Made by a program: the position numbers and the translations under genes
Shown here: in pieces, positions 24,901-35,746 of the stretch
How the letters are laid out: each line of letters starts with the position of its first letter
Numbering within the stretch: position 1 is the first letter of the stretch
The notes under the pieces: model-generated
What the model was told of the DNA's origin: nothing
Database searches by the model: none
Seen by the model: only the letters and a program-made list of their open reading frames with translations
Assembly: GCF_963583255.1 (NCBI RefSeq)
Contig: NC_084819.1
Coordinates: 3,541,501-3,605,500 of the forward strand
From: Pyrus communis
Taxonomy: Eukaryota > Streptophyta > Magnoliopsida > Rosales > Rosaceae
Direction: 5' to 3'
Length of the DNA stretch: 64,000 nucleotides

Positions 24901-27900
24901 GGACTGCTTATGCCTAACAACAAGCATAAAATACTGATCCCAGATATATGGTTTATCTAGAAAGTTCAGACCAATTTTCTTAGTTTAGGGTTCATGCAAA
25001 GGACTTTGGTTCATTAAACATGCGGATAATTACGCTGCAGTTACAGTATGGAACATATATCATTTTGGCTCTGCATTGTTGTCTTCCATCTTGAGTAGGG
25101 TTTAAAAACCAGCCCATGTCCATGTCTATACTTTTAGAGGTTTCTTATTAATAAAGAGACGTAGTTGGATTTTTCTAACTTGCCTTAAAGGATTTCCTAT
25201 AGTATTAGTTTCAAATTGTGTGGTTCGCGGATGGTGCTTTCAAGTTTGATAGCTACTTGTTTAAGTTCTTATGTTCTTGTTCAACTGCGCTATATTTTTG
25301 GGTAGGATTGACTGTCTATTTAGAGGGATGGGAATACAGGGCCTGATTCTCATACCCCAACTGTCACTCAACTATTAGTGAGTATTATAATCAGGATGTT
25401 TTAAGTTCTAGGTCTATTCCATTGGCTTTCCATGGAGCATCTTTTTGTAAATGTGGAGTGTGCACAGATAGTATGTGATACAACGTTTACTTATCAAAGT
25501 GAAAAAGATTATACGTTTACTTATTCTGCTAGCATTACGAATTGGGTGAGCAGTTTTTGGGTTTCTGTAATTTAGATTTTAAAAATTGAGTCAGACATGG
25601 AGCATGGTTATTATAATCATTTTGAGTTATTTGTTTCTTGAATTTTTTTGTTTTTATGATCACTAGTGACATGTTTTCAACTTACTTTTCCTAATTTCTT
25701 TCAGGGCCATTAGACATCCTGCAAGTGGATATGTTCAGGGAATAAATGATCTGGCTACTCCCTTTCTAGTAGTTTTCTTGTCAGAATACTTAGAAGGGAG
25801 TGTGGATAATTGGTCAATCTCTGATCTGTCTCCCGATAAAATATCTTATGTTGAGGCTGATTGCTATTGGTGCCTATCAAAGTTACTCGATGGTATGCAA
25901 GATCATTACACATTTGCTCAGCCGGGAATCCAGAGGCTAGTGTTTAAGCTAAAGGAATTGGTCAGGCGGATTGATGGTAACTCCCATCTTTCAGTATCTA
26001 GTTTCTCCTTCTTGCACCTCTTTTCCTGCATGACCCAGTACTTTTTTATAATGAATTTACAAGCTACATTTGGTTAGTTTTATTATTTCTGTCAATTTTT
26101 TGAAGAGTTGAAACATTTCCTCTGTCATGGTTTTCAAAATGGAATTTTCTTCTCTTTGTTATGCATATTAGGACTTATGGGTAACTACAAGCGGTGAATG
26201 AGAGAGCCAAAGCAACATGCTCCATTTCCTGTAGGGTACTTTATAATAATTTTTTGGGTGTTTCTGGGGTGTATGTTCGTATGTTGTCAAAGAGAATAAA
26301 TAGGATGTGTGGAAGGCAGAATGATCTGAGATTAGTATGGCAGGCGTTGCTTCACATATGGATGCTTTGGCTGCCTAAAGATGGGGCGTTCTAATCATGC
26401 AGGAATTAATGAAGGGACATATAGAATTTGTTTTAAACTTATCCAAATTATACTAAAATATAAGCTTATATTTTATTGCCCATTAAACAATAGAGGACAG
26501 GAACCAACAAAAAGAAATAGAACAATTTATTTCTAAAATAGACCCTACCAAAACACAGACATATTATACACACTGCTGTTTGCCAACATGAGCAATTATC
26601 TTGAAGATAATCCCTTAATTTAACAGAAACAGTTGCCCAAAGAAAGGACTTAAACTGAATTGGCTCCATAACATCTCAGAGCCCAAATGCGATCATATGC
26701 TTCAAACTCTTTCTGTTCCTCTCCTACCAAACAACCCAAAACACAGTCAAGAGCATGGAATCCCATATAACTCTGGCTTCTTTCCCCTACCTGGTACTTA
26801 TCCTTCTCAAAAAGAAGGGAAAATAGTCCCTTGGAATAACCCAGCTTACTTTTATTTCTCTAGACAGTTTTAACCAAAGATTTGAAGTCACAGGGCACAC
26901 TTTCGAATCCTTCTTACACATTATGCACCATTGAGAGTTTAGGCAAACATTAGGCTAAAGTTGGGCTGTGTTAATAACTTAATATATGCTATACAGCCAT
27001 GGAGGTGATTTTCTTTGCTCTTTCTGTTTGTCCAATTTTTCATGTGATGCAATAAAATGATGGTGCACGTTTTGTATTGTACCAAGGAAAATTCTTTTAT
27101 TGGTGAATGTGAATTCTTGATAGTGTATTTCTAGGGTTTGTTTTCTTGAAGGCAAGAACAACTTTTGCTTGTATGACGGGCTTTAATATAATGCATTTTT
27201 CATGTGTATACTACTATACTCAGTATTAATTCTATTGTGCTAGAACCGGTATCTACACACGTGGAGGAGCAAGGGCTAGAATTTCTTCAATTTGCTTTCC
27301 GCTGGTTCAACTGTCTTTTAATACGGGAGGTATGATTCTAAAGATCTCTTCTCCATGCCTTTCTGTAGTTTTCCCTATTTGAAAGAGATTCACATATGAT
27401 GGGCAAAGTCACTCTAACTAATCTTGAGGTTACTAGAGTAGTCACTAACTAATCTTGAGATTACTAGAGTAACAGAAATTTGGTGCTTTTATCATTTATT
27501 GCAAAGCTAATGGAGATGTTTTCTTTTTTTTTTCCTGTTTAGATTCCTTTTGATCTCGTCACCCGCCTGTGGGATACCTATCTTGCTGAAGGAGATTCAT
27601 TGCCAGATTTTCTTGTGTATATATTTGCTAGTTTTCTTTTAACGGTAAGACTTCTTGCCTTTGCAAGGATAGTTTCCTTGGTTACTTGTACGGATGTATT
27701 CACTGTGAAAAGGAAATGCATCTATCGATTTATTGTCAATTGGCAGTGTGTTTTCTTTGCATTAGGTTAATAGTGGAGAGGTGTAAGGCTAGCATTTTGA
27801 TTCTCGGCCTTTTGGCTAAGTGCTAGTGTGGTAAGGGAGGCTAGTATGTTACCAGCTTTGGTTATGGAAGAAATCTTGTTGCTTATGATACTTTTTATTC

Positions 27901-28603
27901 CTTTCATGAGGTTTTAAAGAAAATTCTGATCTGATTAGCATTTAAGAGATATACAATGTGTTCAAAACTGAAAAATTATACCGTCTACTGCTTCCCATTG
28001 ACAGAAGTAATGGTTTCATTCTTTCTATTCATTTAAAGTGCCATTTTGTGCTTTTTTCTTCTTTTCCTTTTGAGTTTCTGTCGTAGTTTAGAATTTGGGA
28101 ATGGTTGCATATGGAGCAAAAGCGTAAGGCCATGCATGATCTTTTTGGTCATGACTGGAAGGCGGAGGCCAAGGTAGTATTGGCTTTTCTGCTAAATTTT
28201 TCCTTGTCCATATTTTCCATTTCTCGAGGGTGTTTCTGCACACACCTTGTGGTCGAGTCAATATGACTGCAGAGAATCCAAAGGGCCATATCTGTATTCT
28301 TTGGCCAATTAGATTCCATATGAAAACTTAATGCCTTTCGTTTATTGCATGTCAACCGAAATTGCTTTTCAGTTTTTATTATGATTATTATAAATGAAGT
28401 AGAGGTCAATGAGTTACAGACCACTGTTGTTTGATATGCAGTGGTCAGATAAGCTTGTGAAGCTGGAATTCCAAGAGTTGGTTATGTTTCTTCAACACCT
28501 TCCGACAGATAACTGGACTCACCAAGACCTAGAGATCGTGCTTTCAAGAGCGTTCGTGTGGCATAGTATGTTCAACAGCTCTCCTAGCCATTTAGCCAGC
28601 TAA
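21971..28603 (+). CDS. TBC-domain Rab GTPase-activating protein (TBC1D22/Gyp1-like)
   Basis: Ten exons: 21971-22086, 22949-23105, 23209-23392, 23712-23782, 24392-24529, 24623-24714, 25705-25976, 27244-27329, 27543-27644 and 28442-28603. Together they give 459 residues, near the length I recall for Arabidopsis At4g13730. The first 150 residues are Ser/Asn-rich and probably disordered. The TBC domain has its three signature motifs: GIPPYMRPDVWRLLL (motif A), IAVDCPRT with the arginine finger at about R229 (motif B) and GYVQGIND with the glutamine finger at about Q264 (motif C). The protein should speed GTP hydrolysis by a Rab of the Golgi or endosomal system. It ends SMFNSSPSHLAS. Intron 7 (25977-27243) is large and contains unclassified inserted sequence; intron 9 has a U2-like fragment and a possible extra exon. 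Confidence 0.93.
27802..27836 (+). pseudogene. U2 snRNA-like fragment in TBC intron 9
   Basis: TCTCGGCCTTTTGGCTAAG (27802-27820) is identical to the conserved 5' region of U2 snRNA, which includes part of the branch-point-pairing segment. The next 14 bases match only partly. No upstream USE/TATA elements are seen and the rest of U2 is absent. It looks like a truncated retro-copy rather than a working gene. Confidence 0.7.
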
Positions 28604-29398
28604 AACCAATTTGTAATATTCACTTTGTATCGGCAGCTTTCCAGTTGTCTCCCTTTTTTCCTGTCTAATTTCCTTTTCGTTGTGCTTTAATTCGTTTTAT
28701 ACAAGTGTTCTCTTATGGTGGAGGACCATGCTCGTATATGCATCCGGTGTCTGTAATATTTGCATTTTCAAGCATTTCTTTGTCGATACGCCTTTTGATC
28801 AATTGAGGAAAAAGAAAATTGATGTATTTCTGTTTACTTTTGATTTATTTCTTAAAGGAAGGTGAGGAAATTTGTGGCCTAATATCAACTGTAATTGTTA
28901 AAAACTCGGGCTTCAAAGAGTTTGGGTAGAATTAACCGAATCCAGGCTTCAAAACTCGAGGTTATGAACTGGAATCCGACTACCTTGTATCCGAAAACCG
29001 ACCAGTTCTCAACCCACCAGCGTAAATGGCTTCAAAGTTTTGGTGTAATATTTCTTCTCGATACAAAGGAGACCGAACAGAGGGGGAGAAGGGAAGGGTC
29101 GGAAATCTGACATTGCTGATATACGGTGAACAAGATATGTAAACACAAACTTTACTACTAGGATATGTGCCACAAGCCGAACTAGTTCCACTTTTCTTTA
29201 AACAAGGTCCCTAATACGAAGTACGAACAGTGCCCCAAAGCCAGAAAAGGATTACTGAACACCCGCATGTAGAACAGAGACAGAAACAGCGATGTTGAGC
29301 CATTTGCTTTTGTTCCTCAGATGTATCCGGCAGCTTTCGGTAACTGGTTATACCGCTGTTAACCAACCCTACATTTGCAGTCCCCTGAGTGAAAAATG
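28604..29398. other. TBC gene 3' flank and intergenic region
   Basis: Probable 3' UTR of the plus-strand TBC gene and of the convergent THA8-like gene. No coding sequence is supported. Confidence 0.6.
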
Positions 29399-32048
29399 TT
29401 AAACAAGATTGAGTGATCTCCTCCCCTGCCATGACAAAAGGAGCAGTCAGATTCTTAATAGGTTAAAACTAAAAATACCTTCCCGATAAAATTATGATCC
29501 AAATTGATGTGATTTTGTCATTTGATGTGAGTGGTGAGAATTTTAAGGAGAATGAGTTGCCCGAAGATTTTGCTTGTGAGTTGCCGACCAAGTACATGGC
29601 CATTCCAGCTGCTGGAAAGTCTATTGCCGTGAAACGCTATGATCAAAACAGACATAGTATTTGGATTATGAGAGAGTATGGGGTGGTGGATCATGGACAA
29701 AGAAATTCTCCATTGATACAAATGTCATCCCGAATTTCCGAGTTGTACAGGTTATTGGGTGCAGGGCTGTATGACCATGGAGGGAAGACAGGAGAGGTAG
29801 TCTCTCATGATCCTAAGAACACTACAGAAATGAATTTCTAGGAATTCATACAGATCCAAGGTATGCATGCATTGAATATTACACGGAGAGCCTATGTTTA
29901 CTCGATAGAGAGGGTTGATGAGCATTCCATGAAAGAGGAAGAAAACAAAGATATCATCGCATATATAATACTGTATAAATCCTTCTTTGCCATTTTGTGT
30001 TCAATAAGGCATGTAGACCTTAGGTGATATCCTAAGAGATTACTCAATAAGGTGCTGATGAAATGATAGTGAAGGTGAGAACCCAAAGTTTGAACACTTA
30101 CATGTTTCCGTTCAACTTCTTCAAAAAATTTCTCAGGAGAATCTACATATTCAGCACAATCTTGCCTGACAGAAGCCGCCCAATCTTCCTCTCCAGCCTT
30201 CTCAAGGTTTCTAATCAATATTGTAAACGTTAATTTATCTGGGGCACAGCCTGATGCCTTCATCAATTCATAGGTCTTCATTGCCTTTTCCGTCATGCCC
30301 ACTTGTATATAAGCTCCAATCATCTCAGTGAATGCCCTTGTGTCAGGTTCTAAGCCTTCTTCCTTCAATCCAGAAAAAAGCTCTTCCGCCATTTCAATCA
30401 GTTTGTTCTTCCCCAGCAGTAGGATCATGCTACAGTACAAGGAGAGATCTGGCTTATACCATACTTCCTCCCGCACAAATTTGAAGACCTAAAACCTGAA
30501 TCCAGTTGAGATAACATAGATAATTGAAAAATACAAAATGCTCAAATATTATCAACTTAGTTAAACATTATGAACAAGAACATTATGAACAAACTAGGTC
30601 ACAACTTAGTTAAACAGCATCCAAATTGGAGTCCGACGTTCAGAAACTGACAAACTAGCCATTACCGAAAGAACAAGGAACCACCACAAGTTCAGATGGT
30701 TAACTGCAAAGGTACAAACTATGAACTGATAACAACATGCCTTTTCAAAATAAATAAAGTTCCCTACTTGGTTGAATGAGAAGGCAGAGTTGACAGCCAA
30801 GGACTTGTTTCTATTTCATACTTGAAAACGACTACTTGGCTGCTATTTCTAAGAAAATCGGAAACTCTCTCGGAAACACTTGAGGTCTACCAATTTTCTC
30901 CTATATTTCACCCCAAATAAAGTTGTCGAATAAGGACTTGCAAAGTATTTCTCAATTGAGAAGCCCTCTTACATTTAGAATATCGTAGACATAATTCCTT
31001 GCAAAGATGCATCCTTAGATAACAAAACTATACATAATTCATATCCTTATAATTAGACTTGTATTAACAAAATATACTCACAAAAATAAGTGTTCCATTA
31101 CTTACTATCTGATTAGAAGAACAAAGTTCATTGAAATCATAGACTGAAAATACACTTATAAGTGTGAACAAATCCATTTGTGGTCCTAATTTCCTCAAAT
31201 TTCATTTCATTTCTGTGGAGAGAACTCTATTACTTAGTTCCCAGATCCAAATGCAGAAGGAATATCGAACCTACTCTCACGCATCATGCTATTATATACA
31301 GGGTCTGTTTGGAATTGCTTCTGGAAGTGTTCCAACAACCAAAAAGAGCTTATGGAAGAAAAAGCTGAAAATGCTACTGGATCATAAACGCAGCTTCAGA
31401 AGAAACACCTGCCAGATGCTTTAGATGCTTCTTCAAAAAACACTTTGGATTCTTAATAAAATGATCAAGGTGTTTCAAATTGTATAACTTCCAGAGTAAG
31501 TGCTTATAAGCATAAGTGCTTTCTAAATAAACAGTCCCAAAAGAGTCTAAATTTGTTCACGTCCACCACTATTACGAACCCCATATTGAAGAAAAATTAG
31601 GCCTACCATTTTCATCTCGAAATTTTGTAAATGTAATGCAAGAGAAGAAAAGAAAAGAAGAGAGAGAGAGAGAGAGATGAGAAACCTTGAGTGCTAATTG
31701 GACTTCATTTTGTCTGTGCAACTCAGCCAAAGCGTCCAGCAAGTCAGCTTTCAAGAGCCTGGAGAGTCTTGCATCAAAAACCTCCTCGAGTTTCGATGGG
31801 GTTGATTTGGCAAGCTTCAGAGACTGAACTGCCTGAATGGCTTCTGTGGAGAGCACCCTTGACTTCCATAGAGGCTTTCTCGGTCCCCCTCTCAGGCCGC
31901 CACAGACGGTGGTGAATTTTCGGGAAGAAGAAGAAGGTGTTGCGGATAAATAGCGCAGGTGGTTGAGTTCTGGGTGATCTTGTTTCAAACCCTGTTGAGG
32001 AAGGTGGAATTTCATACAACCCAACAAACCCATCACAGCAGATTTCAT
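29399..32048 (-). CDS. THA8-like small pentatricopeptide repeat protein
   Basis: Exons are 32048-31686, 30488-30102 and a 27-base terminal exon 29425-29399, giving 258 residues. The N-terminus is Arg/Ser-rich and acid-poor, fitting an organelle transit peptide. A conserved helical block follows (SKLEEVFDARLSRLLKADLL, ELHRQNEVQLALKVF), then a few PPR motifs (for example PDLSLYCSMILLLGKNKLIE and PDTRAFTEMIGAYIQVGMTE). The last exon encodes GRRSLNLV and stop, which fits the short basic ending I remember for THA8-like proteins. The family (THA8, At3g46870, At1g62350) binds organelle RNA and can promote group II intron splicing. Intron 2 contains an F-box-associated pseudogene on the opposite strand. 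Intron 1 contains a possible MITE at 31301-31538. Confidence 0.88.
29494..29940 (+). pseudogene. F-box-associated (FBA) domain pseudogene inside the THA8-like intron
   Basis: Plus-strand coding similarity to the C-terminal FBA domain of plant F-box proteins: ILSFDVSGENFKE, LPEDFACELP, then HSIWIMREYGVVD. A frameshift near 29692 moves the continuation (WTKKFSIDTNVIP-type sequence) into another frame. Later stops break the final segment (residues like DPRYACIEYYTESL). No F-box and no start context are present. It is a fragment in antisense orientation within intron 2 of the THA8-like gene. Confidence 0.75.
31301..31538. mobile_element. Possible MITE in THA8-like intron 1
   Basis: The left end GGGTCTGTTTGGAATTGCTTC and the right end (reverse-complemented GGGACTGTTTATTTAGAAAG) are weakly inverted. 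The AAGTGCTTATAAGCATAAGTGCTTT stretch near the right end is palindromic. I find no target duplication, so the boundaries are uncertain. Confidence 0.4.
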
Positions 32049-32264
32049 GAATGCTGTTGGATGTGGATTGTGAAGTGAGGCTTTGGAAGATTAAAAAGAG
32101 AGAAAATGGTAGAAATGGTTTATCAATTTTAAGCTAATTATAACAATGGTGTTTTAACTAAGAATTCATAATTAATGGTCTTTAACGTATCAAAACATAT
32201 GACTACGGTTATTTTTTGTCAATTTCATCAAAATTCCGTAAAAAAAAGTCATGTTTATAGAATT

Positions 32265-32400
32265 ATTGCTACAATGAAGTTAAGTTGGGGACCATTGCTC
32301 TAATTAGATTAAATTTGAGGAACTATTGCTCTAATTAGGTTAAAATTGAGGGATCATTTCTTTAATTAGTTTAAAGTTTAGGATCATTGCTATAATTTTT
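32265..32400. repeat. Imperfect tandem repeat, about 37-bp unit
   Basis: Four degenerate copies built on the pattern GAGG-A-CATTGCTCTAATTAG-TTAAA. They lie in the 670-bp gap between the divergent THA8-like and 162-residue genes; the rest of that gap shows nothing recognisable apart from promoter-like AT-rich DNA. Confidence 0.7.
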
Positions 32401-32719
32401 TTCATTTGGCTTTCCATATTTTTCATACGTGATTCATTTTGACAGAAGTTTTAACAAAGTTGACAATAAGGACACGTTTTAATGAGTCAAGGAATCAATG
32501 ATTACGAATTTTTAGTTGATAAATCATTACTTCAATTAGGCGCCTAATGTTGAAAGATATTATTCTAAATTGAATTAAAGTTAAAGGATAATTTTTGCAA
32601 TTTCCTTTAAAAAAAAAAAACTCTTTCTTTTCGAAAAATTCGATCCAAAGTTTTGTTGGATCAAGCGTGTGAAACTCAAGGCACAGGCAGTCGCACAGAA
32701 CACAATAGAGTGAAAGAGG

Positions 32720-33208
32720 ATGGGAATCTCGGCCTCAAAGCGAGTCAAATCCTCGCTATCCAACTCGCCCGCCTTCGACTCGGCCTTCACTCACTGCCTC
32801 TCCCTAACCGAACACGCTTTCGACGGCGTCTTCCCCTACCAGCTCCCCACAGCCTCCGACCACCTCCACAAATCCCTCCACACCCTCCACCCGCACCCTC
32901 TCATCCTCAACTGGGTCCCATCTCCCCCGACCCGCTCCCTTGTCGACTCCGCCCTCAAGGCCGTCACTCGTCCCGCCCACGCCCAAACTCTTGGGCCGGC
33001 CCAGTTCAAGCAGTGGGCAGTGGAGCTCTTCGCCGGCGCTGTCGTCGAGAATGCAGGGAAGGCCGTGATGTTTCGAGTTCCGATCGGCATCGCCGGGATT
33101 GCTGGGATTGGGGCTGCGACTCGGTCCGGTAAAGACTTGGTTGGGGCCGTGATTGGCGTCTACTCACTCGGGGTTGCGGCTTCGATCTTCCTGAGTTTGT
33201 CTGGATAG
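32720..33208 (+). CDS. Uncharacterised 162-residue protein, probably N-myristoylated
   Basis: A single uninterrupted exon with a clean start and stop. The protein begins MGISASKRVK, matching the N-myristoylation consensus (Gly2, small residue at position 6, basic residues after), which suggests anchoring to a membrane face. The middle is Pro/His-rich (HTLHPHPLILNWVPSPPTRS), followed by a helical segment (FKQWAVELFAGAVVENAGKA). The C-terminus has two glycine-rich hydrophobic segments (IGIAGIAGIGAAT and VGAVIGVYSLGVAASIFLSL). I recall similar uncharacterised plant proteins but no function. Codon use is strongly GC-rich compared with neighbours, common in plant intronless genes. It is divergent from the THA8-like gene. 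Confidence 0.8.
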   Translation: MGISASKRVKSSLSNSPAFDSAFTHCLSLTEHAFDGVFPYQLPTASDHLHKSLHTLHPHPLILNWVPSPPTRSLVDSALKAVTRPAHAQTLGPAQFKQWAVELFAGAVVENAGKAVMFRVPIGIAGIAGIGAATRSGKDLVGAVIGVYSLGVAASIFLSLSG

Positions 33209-33404
33209 GATACTTCTGTGGATGAAATTGTAATACTGAAATAATGGAATGCAATGGAATTGTCGATGCTAAATATTTTTCTTTCTAAATTCTCGTTCCT
33301 TAAGCAATTATTGGCATGATTTGTGTATAATCCGAGCAGCTTCATCAACCATCAATACTTCGGGCGGTTTCATTCCTTCTGTGTAGCTCGAAAATGCACA
33401 TGTA

Positions 33405-33665
33405 CCGTTATTCTAACCGATGTTTCCACCTGCACAAAGCGCCGTGATTATCAATCGCTCATCGTTCCCAAATAGAATTTTATCTCCAATCCCGTGCTTG
33501 CCATAATCTCAGCACGCGTGCTGTTACTTCTAACCCGGTTGGAGCGCGTGTTAATGTTCTGCGCTTGAATTTAACTGGGTCAAAGAGTGACATACCGATC
33601 ACTGTCTTCGTTTTACCAGTCCCATATTTGTTTTATGGTGGAGATTGCATTTACTTAAACTGATA
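33405..33665 (-). pseudogene. SEN1-like helicase remnant, Walker-A exon (copy 1)
   Basis: On the minus strand the sequence reads GTGKTKTV, part of a Walker A motif. It is followed by diverged pieces (LEVTARVLRLW-, then HGIGDKILFGNDERLIIT after a frameshift) typical of plant SEN1/MAGATAMA3-like RNA/DNA helicases. Frameshifts and stops break it. From 33209 to 33404 I see only 3' flank of the 162-residue gene. Confidence 0.75.
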
Positions 33666-33779
33666 CAGTTTGAAACTGCAGCTTCTTGGGAATCATTTAG
33701 ATCGGAGCACATTGCCGGAACTGTACCAGACAGGTAGCATTTTTCGTTGTCAAAGTAAATTGAACAAGAATTCCTACCC

Positions 33780-34345
33780 TGTAAGAAACAAAGACAAACT
33801 GGATTAGTAAGTTAAAGCATGAAGACGGCTTCCACGCGCGAACAGTTGTTGTCATGTTCACAAGATAGAACGCACAGAGCGTATCTCTCTTGCTCGTAAT
33901 TTGCACGTATCCAACTCTATCGATAAGCTTTGACGAGAGTATTGAGAGATTATTGCCTCTACTCCGATGAACATACGCAACAAGATACGAATTTCTGGGC
34001 CTGTTGAAACGATCAACGCATTTTGGTTTAGTATCAGTCAAGGCAATGAGATCTCCGACCTGTGGCACATATGTTCCTACCATAGTTGCCGGATACGGTG
34101 AAAGTGCTTCCGAGTTCCTCAACAGGTGGAGGAATGAAAGATTTGTAACTCGTCACAGTTCACAGAGCATCCGAGTTCCTCAACAGGTGGACACACAGTA
34201 CAAATTAACCTGATTTTGGTGAAGATGTGGATTGAGAACATCCTCAAGTGACCAAGAGAAGACGACATTGATTAAGCCTCGACCTGCTGTAACTTCATAA
34301 TTGTTCAACTTGCTAGTCTCCTCCTGACGATCCATTACGTTACCT
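33780..34345 (-). pseudogene. SEN1-like helicase remnant, N-terminal region
   Basis: Minus-strand segments match the region upstream of the ATPase core in plant SEN1-like helicases: GLINVVFSWSLEDVLNPHL, then KSFIPPPVEELG after a shift, then VGDLIALTDTKPKCVDRFNR and NNLSILSSKLI. A 20-base direct duplication (ACCTGTTGAGGAACTCGGA on the minus strand) sits between the first two pieces. No intact frame links the segments. On the minus strand it precedes copy 1 of the Walker-A exon in natural gene order. Confidence 0.75.
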
Positions 34346-34924
34346 ATAGACTGACCGATCCATTACGTACAAATATTATCTCAATTCTAACCAATGTTTC
34401 ACTTAAAGAATAAAAAAAAACATTTAGACCATTTCTCGATTTATTTCTGTTGGCCAATTGCGTTTTCTTAGGAAATAAGAATATAAAGTTATAAGATGAT
34501 TTTATAGAAATGTCTTATTTTCAGTGTATTGAGATCTATAAAATTATATTCAAAACAAAAAGTCTAACAGAAAAGAATATACTGAAGGAATATGCTGAAA
34601 GAATATGCTGGACAACTAAAGAACAAAGTGGGTCAGTTTAAAGAGAAACAAATAACAAAGAAAACGAAAAATCAGCCAAAAAAATACTCCAAACAAGGCT
34701 GTCTTCTTCATCATCTTCAAAGTGCACCGGCTCTACAATTTAAAAACTTTCAGATTTCAAATGAAAAAATTTCACATTTCGGCAACTTTTAAACAGTAAG
34801 GATGCTTAGTTGAACGCCTCAAGCAAATCTAAGTTTAACCTTATCCCGTTGGGTAGAGGCGTTTTCATGATGCCCCGCCTCCAAAGCCGCTTACGCTCAT
34901 CTTAAGGTGCGTTTTTTAAAACAC

Positions 34925-35215
34925 TGATTCTAACCAATGTTTCCATCCACTCAAAGGGGAAAAACACTTGGTCAGAATACTAATACGGCTATACTGTAAA
35001 TCTTCATTCGCTCACCTTTCCCAAATAGATTATGTATCCCAAGCCCATACTTGATTGTCATACTAAAGAGACTGATTAACCAATCTCACGAGTTGCGCTG
35101 TTTAGCTTCTAACACAGCCATACTGCTTGGGGCACATGTTAGCGATCTGCACTGCAACTTATAGAGGGCAAAGAGTGAGATGTCGACTGTCTTCGTTTTC
35201 CCAAAACACATTGGG
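34925..35215 (-). pseudogene. SEN1-like helicase remnant, Walker-A exon (copy 2)
   Basis: Reads GKTKTVDISLFALYKLQCRS and, after a shift, KYGLGY...GKGERMKI on the minus strand. It is homologous to 33405-33665 but more decayed. The shared edge ATTCTAACC[AG]ATGTTTC also appears at about 34374, suggesting a third fragment. It marks a tandem or partial duplication of the helicase gene before decay. A 22-bp repeat (CATTGGGTTGAGCAGATTGACC) occurs just beside it at 35209 and 35309. Confidence 0.7.
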
Positions 35216-35746
35216 TTGAGCAGATTGACCCAAAACGATATTTTTTATTTTAATACAAGCGATATTTCTATTTTAAACTTATGGAAAGGGATGGGTTTTA
35301 AACCAAAACGCATTGGGTTGAGCAGATTGACCCTAATCACCAAAACAATCCAACTTGCTAATCACTTCCTTTAGCCACCTTTCCGCATTCATGTGCAGGT
35401 GCAGGACAGGACTCAGGGGTGCATACAACACCAAACAATAACATCACTGCAAACTTATCAACTCGTACATAAGCATAACATCAAAATTCCGAAAACACAG
35501 AAATTGACAGGGAAGAGGCAAAGAAAACCTCAAACAGAAAATCCAAAGCACAACCATTACATTCTCAGAATAAACCATATCAGAAACAGTGCTTAAATCC
35601 GTCTTTAGGTACTCAAACGCCAACGAGACAACATCACTTCATACAATAAGAGTGCCAGCCATAGGCATTAATAATATCAAGGAACAAATTGTGTTTCAAA
35701 AGATACTTGGATTCACCCAAAGATCAAGAAGTTTCACTTTCGGTGC

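Noticed and set aside
26194..26960. Possible gene or retroelement piece in TBC intron 7
   Set aside because: Frames are short and match no domain I know; boundaries could not be defined.
32653..33254. Overlapping long frames in other phases over the 162-residue gene
   Set aside because: GC-rich sequence has few stops in every frame; only the 32720 frame has a sensible N-terminus and protein composition.
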